A stretch of 54,828 nt of DNA from an uncultured Bacteroidales bacterium (GCA_900542185.1 UQMZ01000025.1:1-54828), one strand, 5' to 3'; counted from the stretch's first letter, positions 42,984 to 51,626 are shown. Program-made: numbers and translations. The notes: generated from the letters alone by a model not told the origin.

Positions 42984-43613
42984 TTATTGTTGTGGGTTTT
43001 CTAAAATCCCAAGTTCCTTAAACATGGTTCCTAATTCTGAATATGTAAAATCTCGGTCTCCTCGACTTACACATTCTTCTGATTTTATAGCGTTTCTTAT
43101 TGCATTGTTGAAATCGCCTCCTTCTTTTATAAAAAACTGATGTAATGGATGCGAGGCAAAGAATTTTCTCGTTTTTTCGTATCCACACCAATGACTCAAC
43201 TCTCTTTCTACAGATTGAGAATCAGAGAAACTATGTCCAACATATTTAAAATAATACAGAAAGAAAAGTTCCGTACAGCGATCTGTTTCAAAGAACCGAA
43301 CTTCATAATTTACGCCTTTACGATCGTTACTCACCTTCTTACCGTGATATTTCGATTTTAATTTGGCATAAGCATTCCAGCTTGTTCTATCCTTTTTCTT
43401 CGTATCCATGTCAATAAGACAAAAGATACGGTCATAACCCATAATTATCGCTGTCTCAATCGACCGTTCCAATTCTTTAAGACTTGTATTCTTGGGTGTA
43501 TCTGGTTTTATATTCTGTAGTTCCCTGAATTCATCTTTTAGAGAGTTCAGATAATAAAACTCTGTAGGACCTTCTCCGATAATAACGGTCGTATTCTTTC
43601 TAACTTTCGGCAT
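42984..43613 (-). CDS. RloB-family protein (AbiLii-like)
   Basis: The N-terminus has GEGPTEFYYL (E14, E18), and LIDMDTKKKD supplies a DxD pair near residues 68-70. This is the pattern of the RloB family, whose fold resembles Toprim nuclease domains. RloB proteins occur paired with an ATPase in the AbiL/RloAB abortive-infection type. It begins 6 bases after the ATPase gene. The region is AT-rich compared with neighbouring genes. A defence role is based on family and pairing, not shown here. Confidence 0.82.
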   Translation of the reverse strand: MPKVRKNTTVIIGEGPTEFYYLNSLKDEFRELQNIKPDTPKNTSLKELERSIETAIIMGYDRIFCLIDMDTKKKDRTSWNAYAKLKSKYHGKKVSNDRKGVNYEVRFFETDRCTELFFLYYFKYVGHSFSDSQSVERELSHWCGYEKTRKFFASHPLHQFFIKEGGDFNNAIRNAIKSEECVSRGDRDFTYSELGTMFKELGILENPQQ

Positions 43614-43619
43614 GATTTT

Positions 43620-44816
43620 CTAATTATCGAAGATTAAAGGAGAACCCAATGCTGGTTTTGCACCGAATCGTCCGATCCGGTAAGAATTATACAAAGAGTT
43701 GTTTTTGTGCAGACCAAGTCTGTCTCCCCGCGTATATTCGGATTGTGCCGTTTCTGCACTTTTCTCTACAAACCATACCACCCCCCTATTCTCATTAATC
43801 AGATCTTCAGAAAGCAATGTAACTTCCTGTGATGTAAAGAATAATTGAGATTGACGAGAATTGGCAAGAAACACCTGAATGTAATACAACAACAAATCAT
43901 AATGTAATTCTTCTCCAAGTTCATCGAGAATGTAAATATGGTCACCCGTAATAGCGTCATAAAGATGAGACAGGTCTTTCAGATATTTTAGTGTACCTGC
44001 AGATTGAGTTGATGCCGGGAGCACAAAATTATTGCGAGCACACATGTTCTCAAACTCAACGTTTTCCGTTGTTCCATCAAATGAAACATTGAAATTGGAT
44101 ATATTGAAATCTGCCTTTTTCAACATTTCAAGAAAAAAACGCTTTTTACGCGGAGTTAAAGCTACATCTTTCAGAAGTTCTGTAAGACCCGGCATATCAG
44201 AACCCACTCCATGCACATGAGTTCTTAGCCAGTTATATAGCTTAGCCATTTTGTCGGCATCATCAGGCAATGACACTTTTGAGTATGTGGAGAGGACTGT
44301 ATGATTATTCAATGTATTCTCACGCAATATACTCAATGTCTTCTTCTTGATGCCTATGCTCGTGCCAAATTTTATATGGCATTGATTGTCTATGCCTTCA
44401 AATTCCCGTTCATAAAACAAAGATTTGCTTTTATTGGGATAATATGTTAATTCTTCCCGAATTATATGAGTTTTAGTATATATGATTGTGTAATCATAAC
44501 GTATTCCATCCGCATAAAAAGATACATACATTTGAGTAGGAGCATCAGGTGTCAGAGCAAAAGGCATGCGCGAATGGACGAATTCGTTCCGATTATTCCG
44601 AACCATGAATAATAACTCAAACACATTTTGTATCGCTTTCAATATATTGGATTTTCCAGAAGCATTTGCTCCGAACATTATTCCAATACGACTTATTTTA
44701 ATGCCATTTGCAACTTCTGCACACATCCAGTCATCACAGTCGCTGTCAATTTCAAAATTCATGCATTGGCGCGTACCTATCGATAGATAATTTTCTGCCC
44801 AAAATTCGCGTATCAT
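43620..44816 (-). CDS. AAA_15/21-type ATPase (RloA/AbiLi-like)
   Basis: The N-terminus (MIREFWAENYLSIGTRQCMN) is the SMC-like opening of AAA_15/AAA_21 ATPases. Walker A GANASGKS is in IGIMFGANASGKSNILKAIQ, and Walker B is DHIYILDELGEEL near residue 300. The end (SQLFFTSQEVTLLSED) is the D-loop/H-loop part. It is the presumed sensor partner of the RloB protein downstream. Together they match the AbiL/RloAB layout, in which the ATPase licenses a nuclease during phage infection. Its promoter lies at 44861-44891. Confidence 0.85.
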   Translation of the reverse strand: MIREFWAENYLSIGTRQCMNFEIDSDCDDWMCAEVANGIKISRIGIMFGANASGKSNILKAIQNVFELLFMVRNNRNEFVHSRMPFALTPDAPTQMYVSFYADGIRYDYTIIYTKTHIIREELTYYPNKSKSLFYEREFEGIDNQCHIKFGTSIGIKKKTLSILRENTLNNHTVLSTYSKVSLPDDADKMAKLYNWLRTHVHGVGSDMPGLTELLKDVALTPRKKRFFLEMLKKADFNISNFNVSFDGTTENVEFENMCARNNFVLPASTQSAGTLKYLKDLSHLYDAITGDHIYILDELGEELHYDLLLYYIQVFLANSRQSQLFFTSQEVTLLSEDLINENRGVVWFVEKSAETAQSEYTRGDRLGLHKNNSLYNSYRIGRFGAKPALGSPLIFDN

Positions 44817-44860
44817 TGTATATTTCGGTAAAAATTTAAGCCATTTTCGTAACTATGCTA

Positions 44861-44891
44861 CAAATTTAAGCCAAATTTTTGTGATTTGCAA
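44861..44891 (-). promoter_or_regulatory. RloAB promoter
   Basis: TTG (44891-44889), 20 bases, TAAATTTG (44868-44861) on the minus strand. The RloA ATG (44816) is ~45 bases downstream. Confidence 0.65.
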
Positions 44892-44911
44892 CAAAATTGC
44901 GCAATAAGCAC

Positions 44912-44950
44912 AAACGGACACGCCCATCCACGGACGCGCCCGTTTTTTAT
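44912..44950. repeat. Terminator/repeat copy 2, right flank of the RloAB cassette
   Basis: ACGGACACGCCC, ATCCAC, GGACGCGCCCGT, then a T-run (44943-44948). It matches copy 1 (42941-42979) at about 33 of 40 positions in the same orientation, but its stem has three mismatches. The pair brackets the RloAB genes. Confidence 0.7.
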
Positions 44951-44955
44951 AATGT

Positions 44956-44985
44956 AAGTATCCTTTTTAATGTATCCTTTTTAAT
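44956..44985. repeat. Short tandem repeat TATCCTTTTTAATG x2
   Basis: Two adjacent copies of a 15-base unit lie just downstream of the BACON lipoprotein stop. It is likely replication slippage; no function was seen. Confidence 0.5.
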
Positions 44986-44999
44986 GTCAGCGGGTGGTG

Positions 45000-46043
45000 T
45001 CAGTTCAGCCACTTTTTGTTTTTAGTGTCATATATTTTTGCCGATCCTCCGCCGGAACCATATTGGTTCTTCAGGATGACGCCTGACTTGACGTATCCGT
45101 AATCGTCGATATACTTTGCGAATGCAAACGAAACGGACGTAGCCGTGGGCGAAATCTCCTGGTCAACCCATTCCTCGCTATAGGGATTCCAGATTCTGAG
45201 CACAGCTGATGTCGGTTTGCCGTAATCCCGATTCGATGGCAACCTCCAACGCAATGTGATCTGCGACGAAGTGGCGGTGCAGTTGGTGTATTCTACCGGG
45301 CCGGGAGCGCGTTGGTCATCGAATGTAAAGCTGACAGTCTCCGAGAAGTCGGACGTGCCCGAGGCATTGGAGGCTTTGACTTTGTAATAATAAGTGTTGC
45401 CGAGCTTCACCGAATTGTCGGTGTAAAAGCACAGGGAATTAAAACCTATGGGCGTAAAGCTGCCGGAAGCGGAAAAGGCACGATAAACGGTGTATTGCGT
45501 GGCGCCGGCGGATTCATTCCAGCTGATGCGCACATCGGGTATATTGGTGTTGCCATAGTTCGTCACGCTTAATCCCGTAGGAGCCTTTGGCGCGGATGAA
45601 GTGCCGCCGCCGGGATTATCACCGCCTCCAGGTGTGTCGCCCCCTCCGGGATTATCGCCGCCGCCGGGAGTATCTCCTCCACCCGGATTATCACCGCCGC
45701 CGGGATTATCGCCGGCCGACTGCGTTACATCTAACGTAACACTCGTGTCTCCGCCGGAAACCGAGAATGAAACCGACCGTTGGCCACCGTTGTTGGGCTG
45801 ACAGCTGACGCGAATTGACGTGCCGTCTATCGAAGCATTCACCCATGAGCTGTAACCGTTAATCTCGCGAGCGGTTCCGCCGGAGACATACACATACTTC
45901 GTACCTCCTTCTGCGGAGAAATGTACCGAGGTCTCCGACAATTGGATGTAGGATGGGCCGTCATCGTCGCCACCGCACGAACCCAGCGCCATCAGTCCTG
46001 TCAGCAACAGGACGGAACCGAGAAGTTTAAAAAGTCTTTTCAT
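45000..46043 (-). CDS. BACON-domain lipoprotein with Gly-rich repeat linker and FN3-like domain
   Basis: The start at 46043 (MKRLFKLLGSVLLLTGLMAL, then GSC) gives a lipobox; the longer frame to 46133 lacks a signal. A BACON domain follows (about 31-110: YIQLSETSVHFSAEGGTKYV, VSCQPNNGGQRSVSFSV). An acidic Gly linker of six PGGGDN/PGGGDT units comes next (DNA 45606-45713). After that there is an FN3-like domain (PKAPTGLSVTNYGNTNIPDV, YTVYRAFSASGSFTPI) and a short C-terminal domain of unknown type. BACON proteins are surface carbohydrate or mucin-binding lipoproteins in gut Bacteroidales. Its promoter predicts a ~355-base leader, which is long. Confidence 0.85.
   Translation of the reverse strand: MKRLFKLLGSVLLLTGLMALGSCGGDDDGPSYIQLSETSVHFSAEGGTKYVYVSGGTAREINGYSSWVNASIDGTSIRVSCQPNNGGQRSVSFSVSGGDTSVTLDVTQSAGDNPGGGDNPGGGDTPGGGDNPGGGDTPGGGDNPGGGTSSAPKAPTGLSVTNYGNTNIPDVRISWNESAGATQYTVYRAFSASGSFTPIGFNSLCFYTDNSVKLGNTYYYKVKASNASGTSDFSETVSFTFDDQRAPGPVEYTNCTATSSQITLRWRLPSNRDYGKPTSAVLRIWNPYSEEWVDQEISPTATSVSFAFAKYIDDYGYVKSGVILKNQYGSGGGSAKIYDTKNKKWLN
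45606..45713. repeat. 18-bp tandem repeat, six units, coding
   Basis: Repeating CCGGGATTATC/GTATCTCC-type units encode PGGGDN or PGGGDT (minus strand) in the linker of the BACON lipoprotein. It is in-frame, so copy number can change without breaking the gene. Confidence 0.85.
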
Positions 46044-46491
46044 AATGTTATCAGGCTTACGACACCGGCACCGGGAGCAGTAATATGGAATGTTATAAAT
46101 GTAAGTAAAAAAAGAAGCGTGATGCCAATACATGCCGCCGGTCCTTCCGCATAGAGGCTTCTCGCATTGCCCGATAAAGAAAGGACAGCAACACGTAGAA
46201 GCCCACGCCGATTTATGGTATGTATTTCACATACTTGCACATACGACATGAGCATCCACACGTGCCGGTAATGTCCTTGACTTTATCTGGAAATTTTGCG
46301 AGAATTTCTATGCGTCAAAGAAATAACGTCGTGTAAACGCTTCGTTAATAAAAAATGCGGCATACCGCACGACTTCTCTAAGTCCGCTCGATATGTCGCT
46401 GCAAATATAATACTAATCTTGGTAACGACCAAATGCGCCGGCAGGATTTACATCAATTTACCACGGCTCTTTCATTTAAATCTGACGGGCG
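46044..46491. other. 448-base gap between BACON lipoprotein and VOC genes
   Basis: A promoter at 46402-46433 and the leader of the lipoprotein mRNA lie here. A 73-codon minus-strand frame (46040-46261) overlaps the lipoprotein start but shows nothing recognisable and is not called. No RNA motif was identified. Confidence 0.6.
46402..46433 (-). promoter_or_regulatory. BACON lipoprotein promoter
   Basis: TTTG (46433-46430), 20 bases, TATATTTG (46409-46402) on the minus strand; the leader to the ATG at 46043 is ~355 bases. Confidence 0.75.
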
Positions 46492-46878
46492 TCAGACGGT
46501 AAGTTCGACGGTATTGCCTTCCGGGTCGGCGACGACGCTTTCATAACAGCCGTCGCCGGTGGTGCGCGGCTCGCCGAGGATCGTTATGCCGGCACTGCGC
46601 ATCTGCTCGGTCATTTCATCCACCTTCCGTTTGCTTCCCAATGAAACGGCGATATGGCAGAATCCCGTAGTTTTCGCGTGAATGTCCAGGTCTGTCAGTT
46701 CCGGAACATTCATGATCTCAAGACTGGCCCCGCCGTCGGGGAAAGTAAGGAAATATGATGTGAAATTCTTTCGCGGATTATGGTACCGCTCTCCTGCCTT
46801 GGCGTTGAACCAGCGGCAATAGAACTCTTTCAACGATTCCGGGTCGCGGGCCCATACGGCGATATGATTGATGTTCAT
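46492..46878 (-). CDS. VOC/glyoxalase-like dioxygenase-fold protein
   Basis: This is a single VOC module of 128 residues: MNINHIAVWARDPESLKEFY (metal-site His), SYFLTFPDGGASLEIMNVPE, GFCHIAVSLGSKRKVDEM and DGCYESVVADPEGNTVELTV (metal-site Glu). The family covers glyoxalase I, fosfomycin-resistance and extradiol dioxygenases. The substrate cannot be named. It starts inside the end of the acyltransferase gene (4-base overlap), so the two are co-translated. It may form homodimers, as usual. Confidence 0.88.
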   Translation of the reverse strand: MNINHIAVWARDPESLKEFYCRWFNAKAGERYHNPRKNFTSYFLTFPDGGASLEIMNVPELTDLDIHAKTTGFCHIAVSLGSKRKVDEMTEQMRSAGITILGEPRTTGDGCYESVVADPEGNTVELTV

Positions 46879-48053
46879 GCTTTTTTATTTTTATGATAAA
46901 TGAATCTGTCGGACAGCCATGCGCGGATGGGGAGGTCGTAGACCTTGACGCTGGCATACGCCACGGCGATGGAGGCGATGAATATGCTTACCGCCACCCA
47001 GATGTGGGTGCCGAGCGGTGCGTCGGCATGTCGCGCGGCCCAGTTCATCTGTACGTATATCATGGGATAATGAGTGATGTACAACGGATATGAGATCATG
47101 CCCAGGAACTTGCAGATGGCTATGGTTTTCTTACCGGCCAGGGGGCTTCCGGCTCCTGCGGCCACGATGGCCGGATAGACCAGCAGAATAACGATTGCAC
47201 AGTACAGGCCGTTGAGCCACTGATGGGTCTCGCCCCCTATGTGGGGCATTACCAGCGTCACCGCCACGGCCAGCGAGCACCAGGTCATGGCGCCCCGTTT
47301 CAGATTGATGCGCCATTTACCCAGCCTGTACAGCAGCAGGCCGCCAAAGAAGGGATACAGAAGGCGGCAGATTCCGATATATATCTGGTCTGGCGTCAGT
47401 CCGAAACCGCCAATGACCGTATATCCGGCATATTCACGCAGAGCCAGCAGCCCGGTGACGTCGAGGTTCATGGCCAGGTCGATGGTCAGGAAGGCCGAGA
47501 GGAATACGAACACGGCAAGGGCAATAGTGCTGAACCTGCGCACCACCAGCGCATACAGGATGTTGGCTATATATTCCCACAGCAGCGACCATTGCGCGCC
47601 GTTCAGCGAGTTTATCTCTTTCCAGCCGCGGATGTCCATCGACGGGGGCGTTGGGAACATGATACACCCTAATATCATGATCAGCAGCAGCTTCCACCAC
47701 GGCGTCCGCATCACCAGTTCGAATCCCGGCGCCGCGCTGAAATAGAACCAGAAAGCCCCGATCAGGGTGCCGAGTATCACCATAGGCTGCAGGCGTATCA
47801 GACGGCGCTTGAAGAAGTCCCCGGTAGTCATGCGCTTCCACCGGTCGTCGTAGGCATAGCCTATCACGAAGCCGGACAGCACAAAGAAAAAGTCGACGGC
47901 AAGATAACCGTGATTCAATATCTGATATTGCGGACCGGCCGAATATGTCTCGAACAGATGGAACGCCACTACAATCATGGCGGCCACGCCGCGCAGCCCG
48001 TCAAGTATCTCGAACCTCGGTTTGGAGGACAAAGGAATCGCCTGTGATGTCAT
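46875..48053 (-). CDS. Acyltransferase-3 (OafA/YrhL-type) membrane protein
   Basis: The usual start is present: FEILDGLRGVAAMIVVAFHL with the active-site His, then AVDFFFVLSGFVIGYAYDDR. About ten membrane segments follow. These enzymes O-acetylate or succinylate surface sugars, lipid A or peptidoglycan in the inner membrane. The target here is unknown. The gene overlaps the VOC gene by 4 bases. A possible -7 box (TAATTTTG) is at 48104-48111. Confidence 0.92.
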   Translation of the reverse strand: MTSQAIPLSSKPRFEILDGLRGVAAMIVVAFHLFETYSAGPQYQILNHGYLAVDFFFVLSGFVIGYAYDDRWKRMTTGDFFKRRLIRLQPMVILGTLIGAFWFYFSAAPGFELVMRTPWWKLLLIMILGCIMFPTPPSMDIRGWKEINSLNGAQWSLLWEYIANILYALVVRRFSTIALAVFVFLSAFLTIDLAMNLDVTGLLALREYAGYTVIGGFGLTPDQIYIGICRLLYPFFGGLLLYRLGKWRINLKRGAMTWCSLAVAVTLVMPHIGGETHQWLNGLYCAIVILLVYPAIVAAGAGSPLAGKKTIAICKFLGMISYPLYITHYPMIYVQMNWAARHADAPLGTHIWVAVSIFIASIAVAYASVKVYDLPIRAWLSDRFIYHKNKKA

Positions 48054-48159
48054 AAGTCTTAGTCGTTATTGAAGCCGTTCGGATTGCTTCGTTGTTTCGG
48101 ATGCAAAATTACATATAATTTATTTCACTGCATTTACCGATATTTTTAAATAATTGAAC

Positions 48160-48167
48160 TATATTTG
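48160..48167 (+). promoter_or_regulatory. -7 box of the AraC regulator, directly ahead of its ATG
   Basis: TATATTTG ends 4 bases before the ATG at 48172. The predicted start site lies at 48170-48172, so the mRNA is leaderless or nearly so, or translation starts further in. No clear -33 box. Confidence 0.5.
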
Positions 48168-48171
48168 CACC

Positions 48172-48990
48172 ATGAGTTCGTCAGCCTTTATATTTGACGA
48201 TGTCCGTATAAGTCCGGACAGACAGATTGACCTGCATTCCGGCCATGCCTGGGAACTGTCGTACATATTGACAGGCTCCGGCACACGCACCATCGGCAAT
48301 CTCACGGAGCCTTTCACACAGGGAGAAGTGGTGCTGATACCTCCGGACATACCGCATGTATGGCGGTTCAGTCACGATGATGTCGATGTGGATGGCAATA
48401 TAGGCAATATCTCGATATTCTTCGACACCTCGCTGATTCAATCGCTGATGAATCTGATTCCGGAAATATCGGAATCTTTCGGGCGGATTGTACGGCTTGA
48501 CCATGCCGTAAGCTACGCCGGCGACAAACGCAGGAAAATTCAAGAACTGATGCGCAGGATGCAAGGAATGGTACCTGAGCAAAGGGTACCTCTGATGATT
48601 GAACTGCTCGTAGAGATATCCGATGTCTCGGGCGCCAGGGAGGCAGGACGAAAAAGCACGCTTACCCGCGCCGAACAACGGCTTGAAGCCGTCAGGGTGT
48701 ATTGTGCCTGCAACTATTCCCGACGGATCGGACTTGACGACATCAGCAGATACGTGGGCATGAACAAGTCGGCATTCTGCACGTTCATGAAACATTGCAC
48801 CGGAATGACATATTCGGAATATCTCAACGACATGCGTCTTGCCAAAGCAAAAGAAATGCTACGTCACACGGAAAACGGCATTGCGGAGATAGCGCTTGAT
48901 TGCGGATTCCAGAATGTCACGTATTTCAATCGCCTGTTCAAACGAAAATACGCCTGCACCCCGAAAGAAATGCGCGGATTTAATCAGTAA
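48172..48990 (+). CDS. AraC-family transcription regulator
   Basis: The N-terminal cupin (SGHAWELSYILTGSGTRTIG, VVLIPPDIPHVWRF) would bind a small ligand. The C-terminal ~100 residues carry two helix-turn-helix motifs (RIGLDDISRYVGMNKSAFCT and GIAEIALDCGFQNVTYFNRL). The ligand and targets are unknown; the adjacent acyltransferase is divergent and could be a target. The ATG at 48172 is preferred over the in-frame ATG at 48154, which lies ahead of the -7 box. Its last 11 bases overlap the end of uvrC on the other strand. Confidence 0.9.
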   Translation: MSSSAFIFDDVRISPDRQIDLHSGHAWELSYILTGSGTRTIGNLTEPFTQGEVVLIPPDIPHVWRFSHDDVDVDGNIGNISIFFDTSLIQSLMNLIPEISESFGRIVRLDHAVSYAGDKRRKIQELMRRMQGMVPEQRVPLMIELLVEISDVSGAREAGRKSTLTRAEQRLEAVRVYCACNYSRRIGLDDISRYVGMNKSAFCTFMKHCTGMTYSEYLNDMRLAKAKEMLRHTENGIAEIALDCGFQNVTYFNRLFKRKYACTPKEMRGFNQ

Positions 48991-50989
48991 TTTGGCTGTC
49001 GGGGTGGAAGTGGGCGTAGAGGAGGCGCGCCTTGGCGGTGCCGATGGCTGTGGCAAGCTGCTCATAGTCAGCTTCTTTGGCACGTTTCAGGGATTTAAAC
49101 GCCTTCATCAGTTGGGCGGCCGTGGCGGGGCCGATTCCCTTTATATTATCCAACTCGCTGGCTACCTGACCCTTACTGCGACGGTCGCGATGGTGGGTGA
49201 TGCCGAAGCGGTGCGCCTCGTCGCGCAATGCCTGTATCACCTTCAGACTTGGCGATTTCTTGTCCAGGTACAGCGGCAGCGTGTCGCCGGGATAATATAT
49301 CTCCTCCAGGCGCTTGGCTATGCCCACCAACGCCACCTCGCCGCGTATGCCCATCTCGTCGAAAGCCTCGACGGCAGCACTCAGCTGCCCCTTGCCGCCG
49401 TCCACCACCACCAGCTCGGGCAACGGCTCGCCCTCGGCCATCATGCGTGTGTAACGGCGGTGAAGCACCTCCTTCATCGACGCGAAATCGTCCGCTCCCA
49501 CCACCGTCTTGATGATGAAATGACGGTAGTCGCGCTTGGACGGTTTGCCGTTGCGGAACACCACGCAGCTCGCCACCGGATTCGTGCCCTGGATGTTCGA
49601 GTTATCGAAACACTCTATATGTCTCGGCTCTTTTTCAAGCCTGAAATCGGACTTCATGCGGGCCATCAGCTGGTCAATCCTATGATCCGGATTCAGCTTC
49701 TCCTGCTGCTTCTCCACGTCGTGCATATACTGCGTGGCGTTCTTCACGCCCACCTCCAGCACCTTCTTCTTATCGCCGCGCTGGGGCACGGTAAACTCCA
49801 CGCCGTCGAACTCCACGTCAGGCAGGAACGGCACGATGGCACGCTCCACCTTGCGGTCGAACCTGGACTCCACTTCCGCTATGGCGCGCGACAGTATTTC
49901 CTGCGGCGTCACCTCCAGCGACTGCCCGCGACGAAACTCCAAGTTCAGGCTCTGCGTCACGGCGCCGCGGTGCAGATGCATGAAGTTGACGAACGCCATG
50001 TTGTCGTTCTCCACATACGCGAACATATCCGTATCGGGCATGGCGCGCTCCCCTACCACGCTGCGTGAATTATAACGCCGCACAGCCTCGTATTTCTCCT
50101 TCACCTCCTGCGCCTGCTCGAATTTCCATTCCTCGCTGAGACGCTTCATTTCATCCTGCAGGTTACGCTCCAGTTCCACCGTCTCGCCGTTCAGAATCTG
50201 ACGTACGCGTCCGATGAATTCGCCGTAGCTTTCCGGACTGATCAGCCCCTTGCACGGCCCGGCGCATTTGCCGATGTGATAGTCCAGGCAGAGCGAGAAC
50301 CGGTTTCGCGCAATGCCGCGCTCGTCCAGCGCGTGACGGCACGACCGCAACGGGAACGTCTCGCGTATCAGGTCAAGCACCACCTTGGCCGATTGCAGAT
50401 TCGAATACGGCCCGTAATATCTCGCGTCCAGACCACGCTCACGCGTCATGAAAATGCGCGGATACAACTCTTTCGTTATCACGATCCAGGGGTAGGATTT
50501 ATCGTCCTTCAGCAGCACGTTGTAGTGCGGCTTATACTCCTTGATCATGGCGTTCTCCAAGTGCAGCGCATCCTCCTCCGAATGCACCACGATGAAACGG
50601 AGATCGGCGATGTTGCGCACCAACAGATTGGTGCGTGTGGAATCGTGCATACGGTTCCAGTATGAGGAGACGCGGCGTTTCAGCCGCTTTGCCTTCCCCA
50701 CATAGATAACCTTCCCCGACTTGTCGACGTACATGTAAACGCCGGGCAAATCGGGGAGGCCGAGAATCTTTTCGCGCAGCTTCGGGCCGGCCCGGTTATA
50801 CCGGATCTCGTCGGCCGTCCGCTGCTCGTTTATCTCCAGATCGAAGCCCCCGATTTCATCGATATCCCTGCCGGAACCGGCCAGAATTTCCTCTACCGAA
50901 TGCACCGTAGGCACGGATGAAATTTCAGGCTGTCGATCCGAAGAATTCTTATCTGATTCCTGCGGTATCAATTCTGATTCCTGAGTCAT
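48980..50989 (-). CDS. uvrC: UvrABC nucleotide-excision repair nuclease, UvrC subunit
   Basis: UvrC makes both incisions around DNA lesions. The GIY-YIG domain (PGVYMYVDKSGKVIYVGKAK, ~residues 80-165) is followed by the UVR helix (NLQDEMKRLSEEWKFEQAQE), the RNase-H-like domain (HIECFDNSNIQGTNPVASCV, ELVVVDGGKGQLSAA) and the helix-hairpin-helix end (LDNIKGIGPATAAQLM). The N-terminal ~70 residues (Glu/Ser-rich) are extra to most homologs. The ATG at 50989 overlaps the apt stop (TGATG), so the start there is preferred to 51019. Its 3' end overlaps the AraC gene tail-to-tail by 11 bases. Confidence 0.95.
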   Translation of the reverse strand: MTQESELIPQESDKNSSDRQPEISSVPTVHSVEEILAGSGRDIDEIGGFDLEINEQRTADEIRYNRAGPKLREKILGLPDLPGVYMYVDKSGKVIYVGKAKRLKRRVSSYWNRMHDSTRTNLLVRNIADLRFIVVHSEEDALHLENAMIKEYKPHYNVLLKDDKSYPWIVITKELYPRIFMTRERGLDARYYGPYSNLQSAKVVLDLIRETFPLRSCRHALDERGIARNRFSLCLDYHIGKCAGPCKGLISPESYGEFIGRVRQILNGETVELERNLQDEMKRLSEEWKFEQAQEVKEKYEAVRRYNSRSVVGERAMPDTDMFAYVENDNMAFVNFMHLHRGAVTQSLNLEFRRGQSLEVTPQEILSRAIAEVESRFDRKVERAIVPFLPDVEFDGVEFTVPQRGDKKKVLEVGVKNATQYMHDVEKQQEKLNPDHRIDQLMARMKSDFRLEKEPRHIECFDNSNIQGTNPVASCVVFRNGKPSKRDYRHFIIKTVVGADDFASMKEVLHRRYTRMMAEGEPLPELVVVDGGKGQLSAAVEAFDEMGIRGEVALVGIAKRLEEIYYPGDTLPLYLDKKSPSLKVIQALRDEAHRFGITHHRDRRSKGQVASELDNIKGIGPATAAQLMKAFKSLKRAKEADYEQLATAIGTAKARLLYAHFHPDSQITD

Positions 50990-51513
50990 CAATATTTCAA
51001 CAGAGATGTCACCTCGCAATCCTCGGGAAGATTGTCGCGGCCGTGCAGAGCCGTAAGCTCTACCACGAAGTTAATGTAGACCTTCTTCGGATTCATCGAT
51101 TTCACCAGGTCGTAGCAGGCACGCATCGTACCGCCTGTTGCGAGCAGGTCATCATGAATTACCACGATGTCATCGGAATTGATGGCGTCGCTATGCAGCT
51201 CGATGGTGTCCACGCCGTACTCCTTGGCGTATGCCTTCTTGATGGTGACGGCAGGCAGTTTGCCGGGCTTGCGCGCAGGCACGAAACCGCAGCCAAGCTC
51301 GTAGGCCAGGACAGAGCCTCCGATGAAACCGCGGCTTTCGATACCAACGACCTTGGTTACGCCAAGGCCACGATACAGGTCGGCCAGCTTATCGCCCATC
51401 AGATGCAGCGCCTCGCCATTCTTCAGCAGCGTGGTGAGATCACGGAAAATAATTCCCTTGCTCGGAAAGTTCGGAATATCCCGAATCAGTCCCTTCAAAT
51501 CCTCTAATTCCAT
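50989..51513 (-). CDS. apt: Adenine phosphoribosyltransferase
   Basis: Apt salvages adenine to AMP with PRPP. The PRPP-binding motif VVIHDDLLATGGTMRA is intact, and VVGIESRGFIGGSVLAYELG is the substrate loop. 174 residues, the usual length. Its stop and the uvrC start share a base, so translation is coupled. Order mnmG-apt-uvrC is common in Bacteroidales. A parS-like palindrome lies upstream. Confidence 0.95.
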   Translation of the reverse strand: MELEDLKGLIRDIPNFPSKGIIFRDLTTLLKNGEALHLMGDKLADLYRGLGVTKVVGIESRGFIGGSVLAYELGCGFVPARKPGKLPAVTIKKAYAKEYGVDTIELHSDAINSDDIVVIHDDLLATGGTMRACYDLVKSMNPKKVYINFVVELTALHGRDNLPEDCEVTSLLKY

Positions 51514-51604
51514 ATTCGTTTATTTGATGTTATTTTTTTGTTTTCTTGATATTCTATTTGTCTTTATGCGTCCTTCTCTAAAGCTCTAACAGTCGGGCTT
51601 ATTC

Positions 51605-51626
51605 CAATGTTCCACGTGGAACATTG
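51605..51626. promoter_or_regulatory. parS-like site (ParB-binding palindrome)
   Basis: A perfect 22-bp palindrome with core TGTTCCACGTGGAACA (51608-51623), which matches the conserved bacterial parS consensus (TGTTNCACGTGNAACA). It sits in the 236-base gap between apt and mnmG. ParB binds such sites to load the SMC complex and to segregate origins, so the origin of replication may be nearby, though none is seen in the window. Confidence 0.85.

Noticed and set aside
45606..45713. Tandem 18-bp repeats as a CRISPR array
   Set aside because: Units are contiguous without spacers and encode an in-frame Gly-rich linker; there are no cas genes.
46040..46261. 73-codon frame before the BACON lipoprotein
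   Set aside because: It overlaps the lipoprotein start, is unlike any known small protein and lies in the predicted leader.
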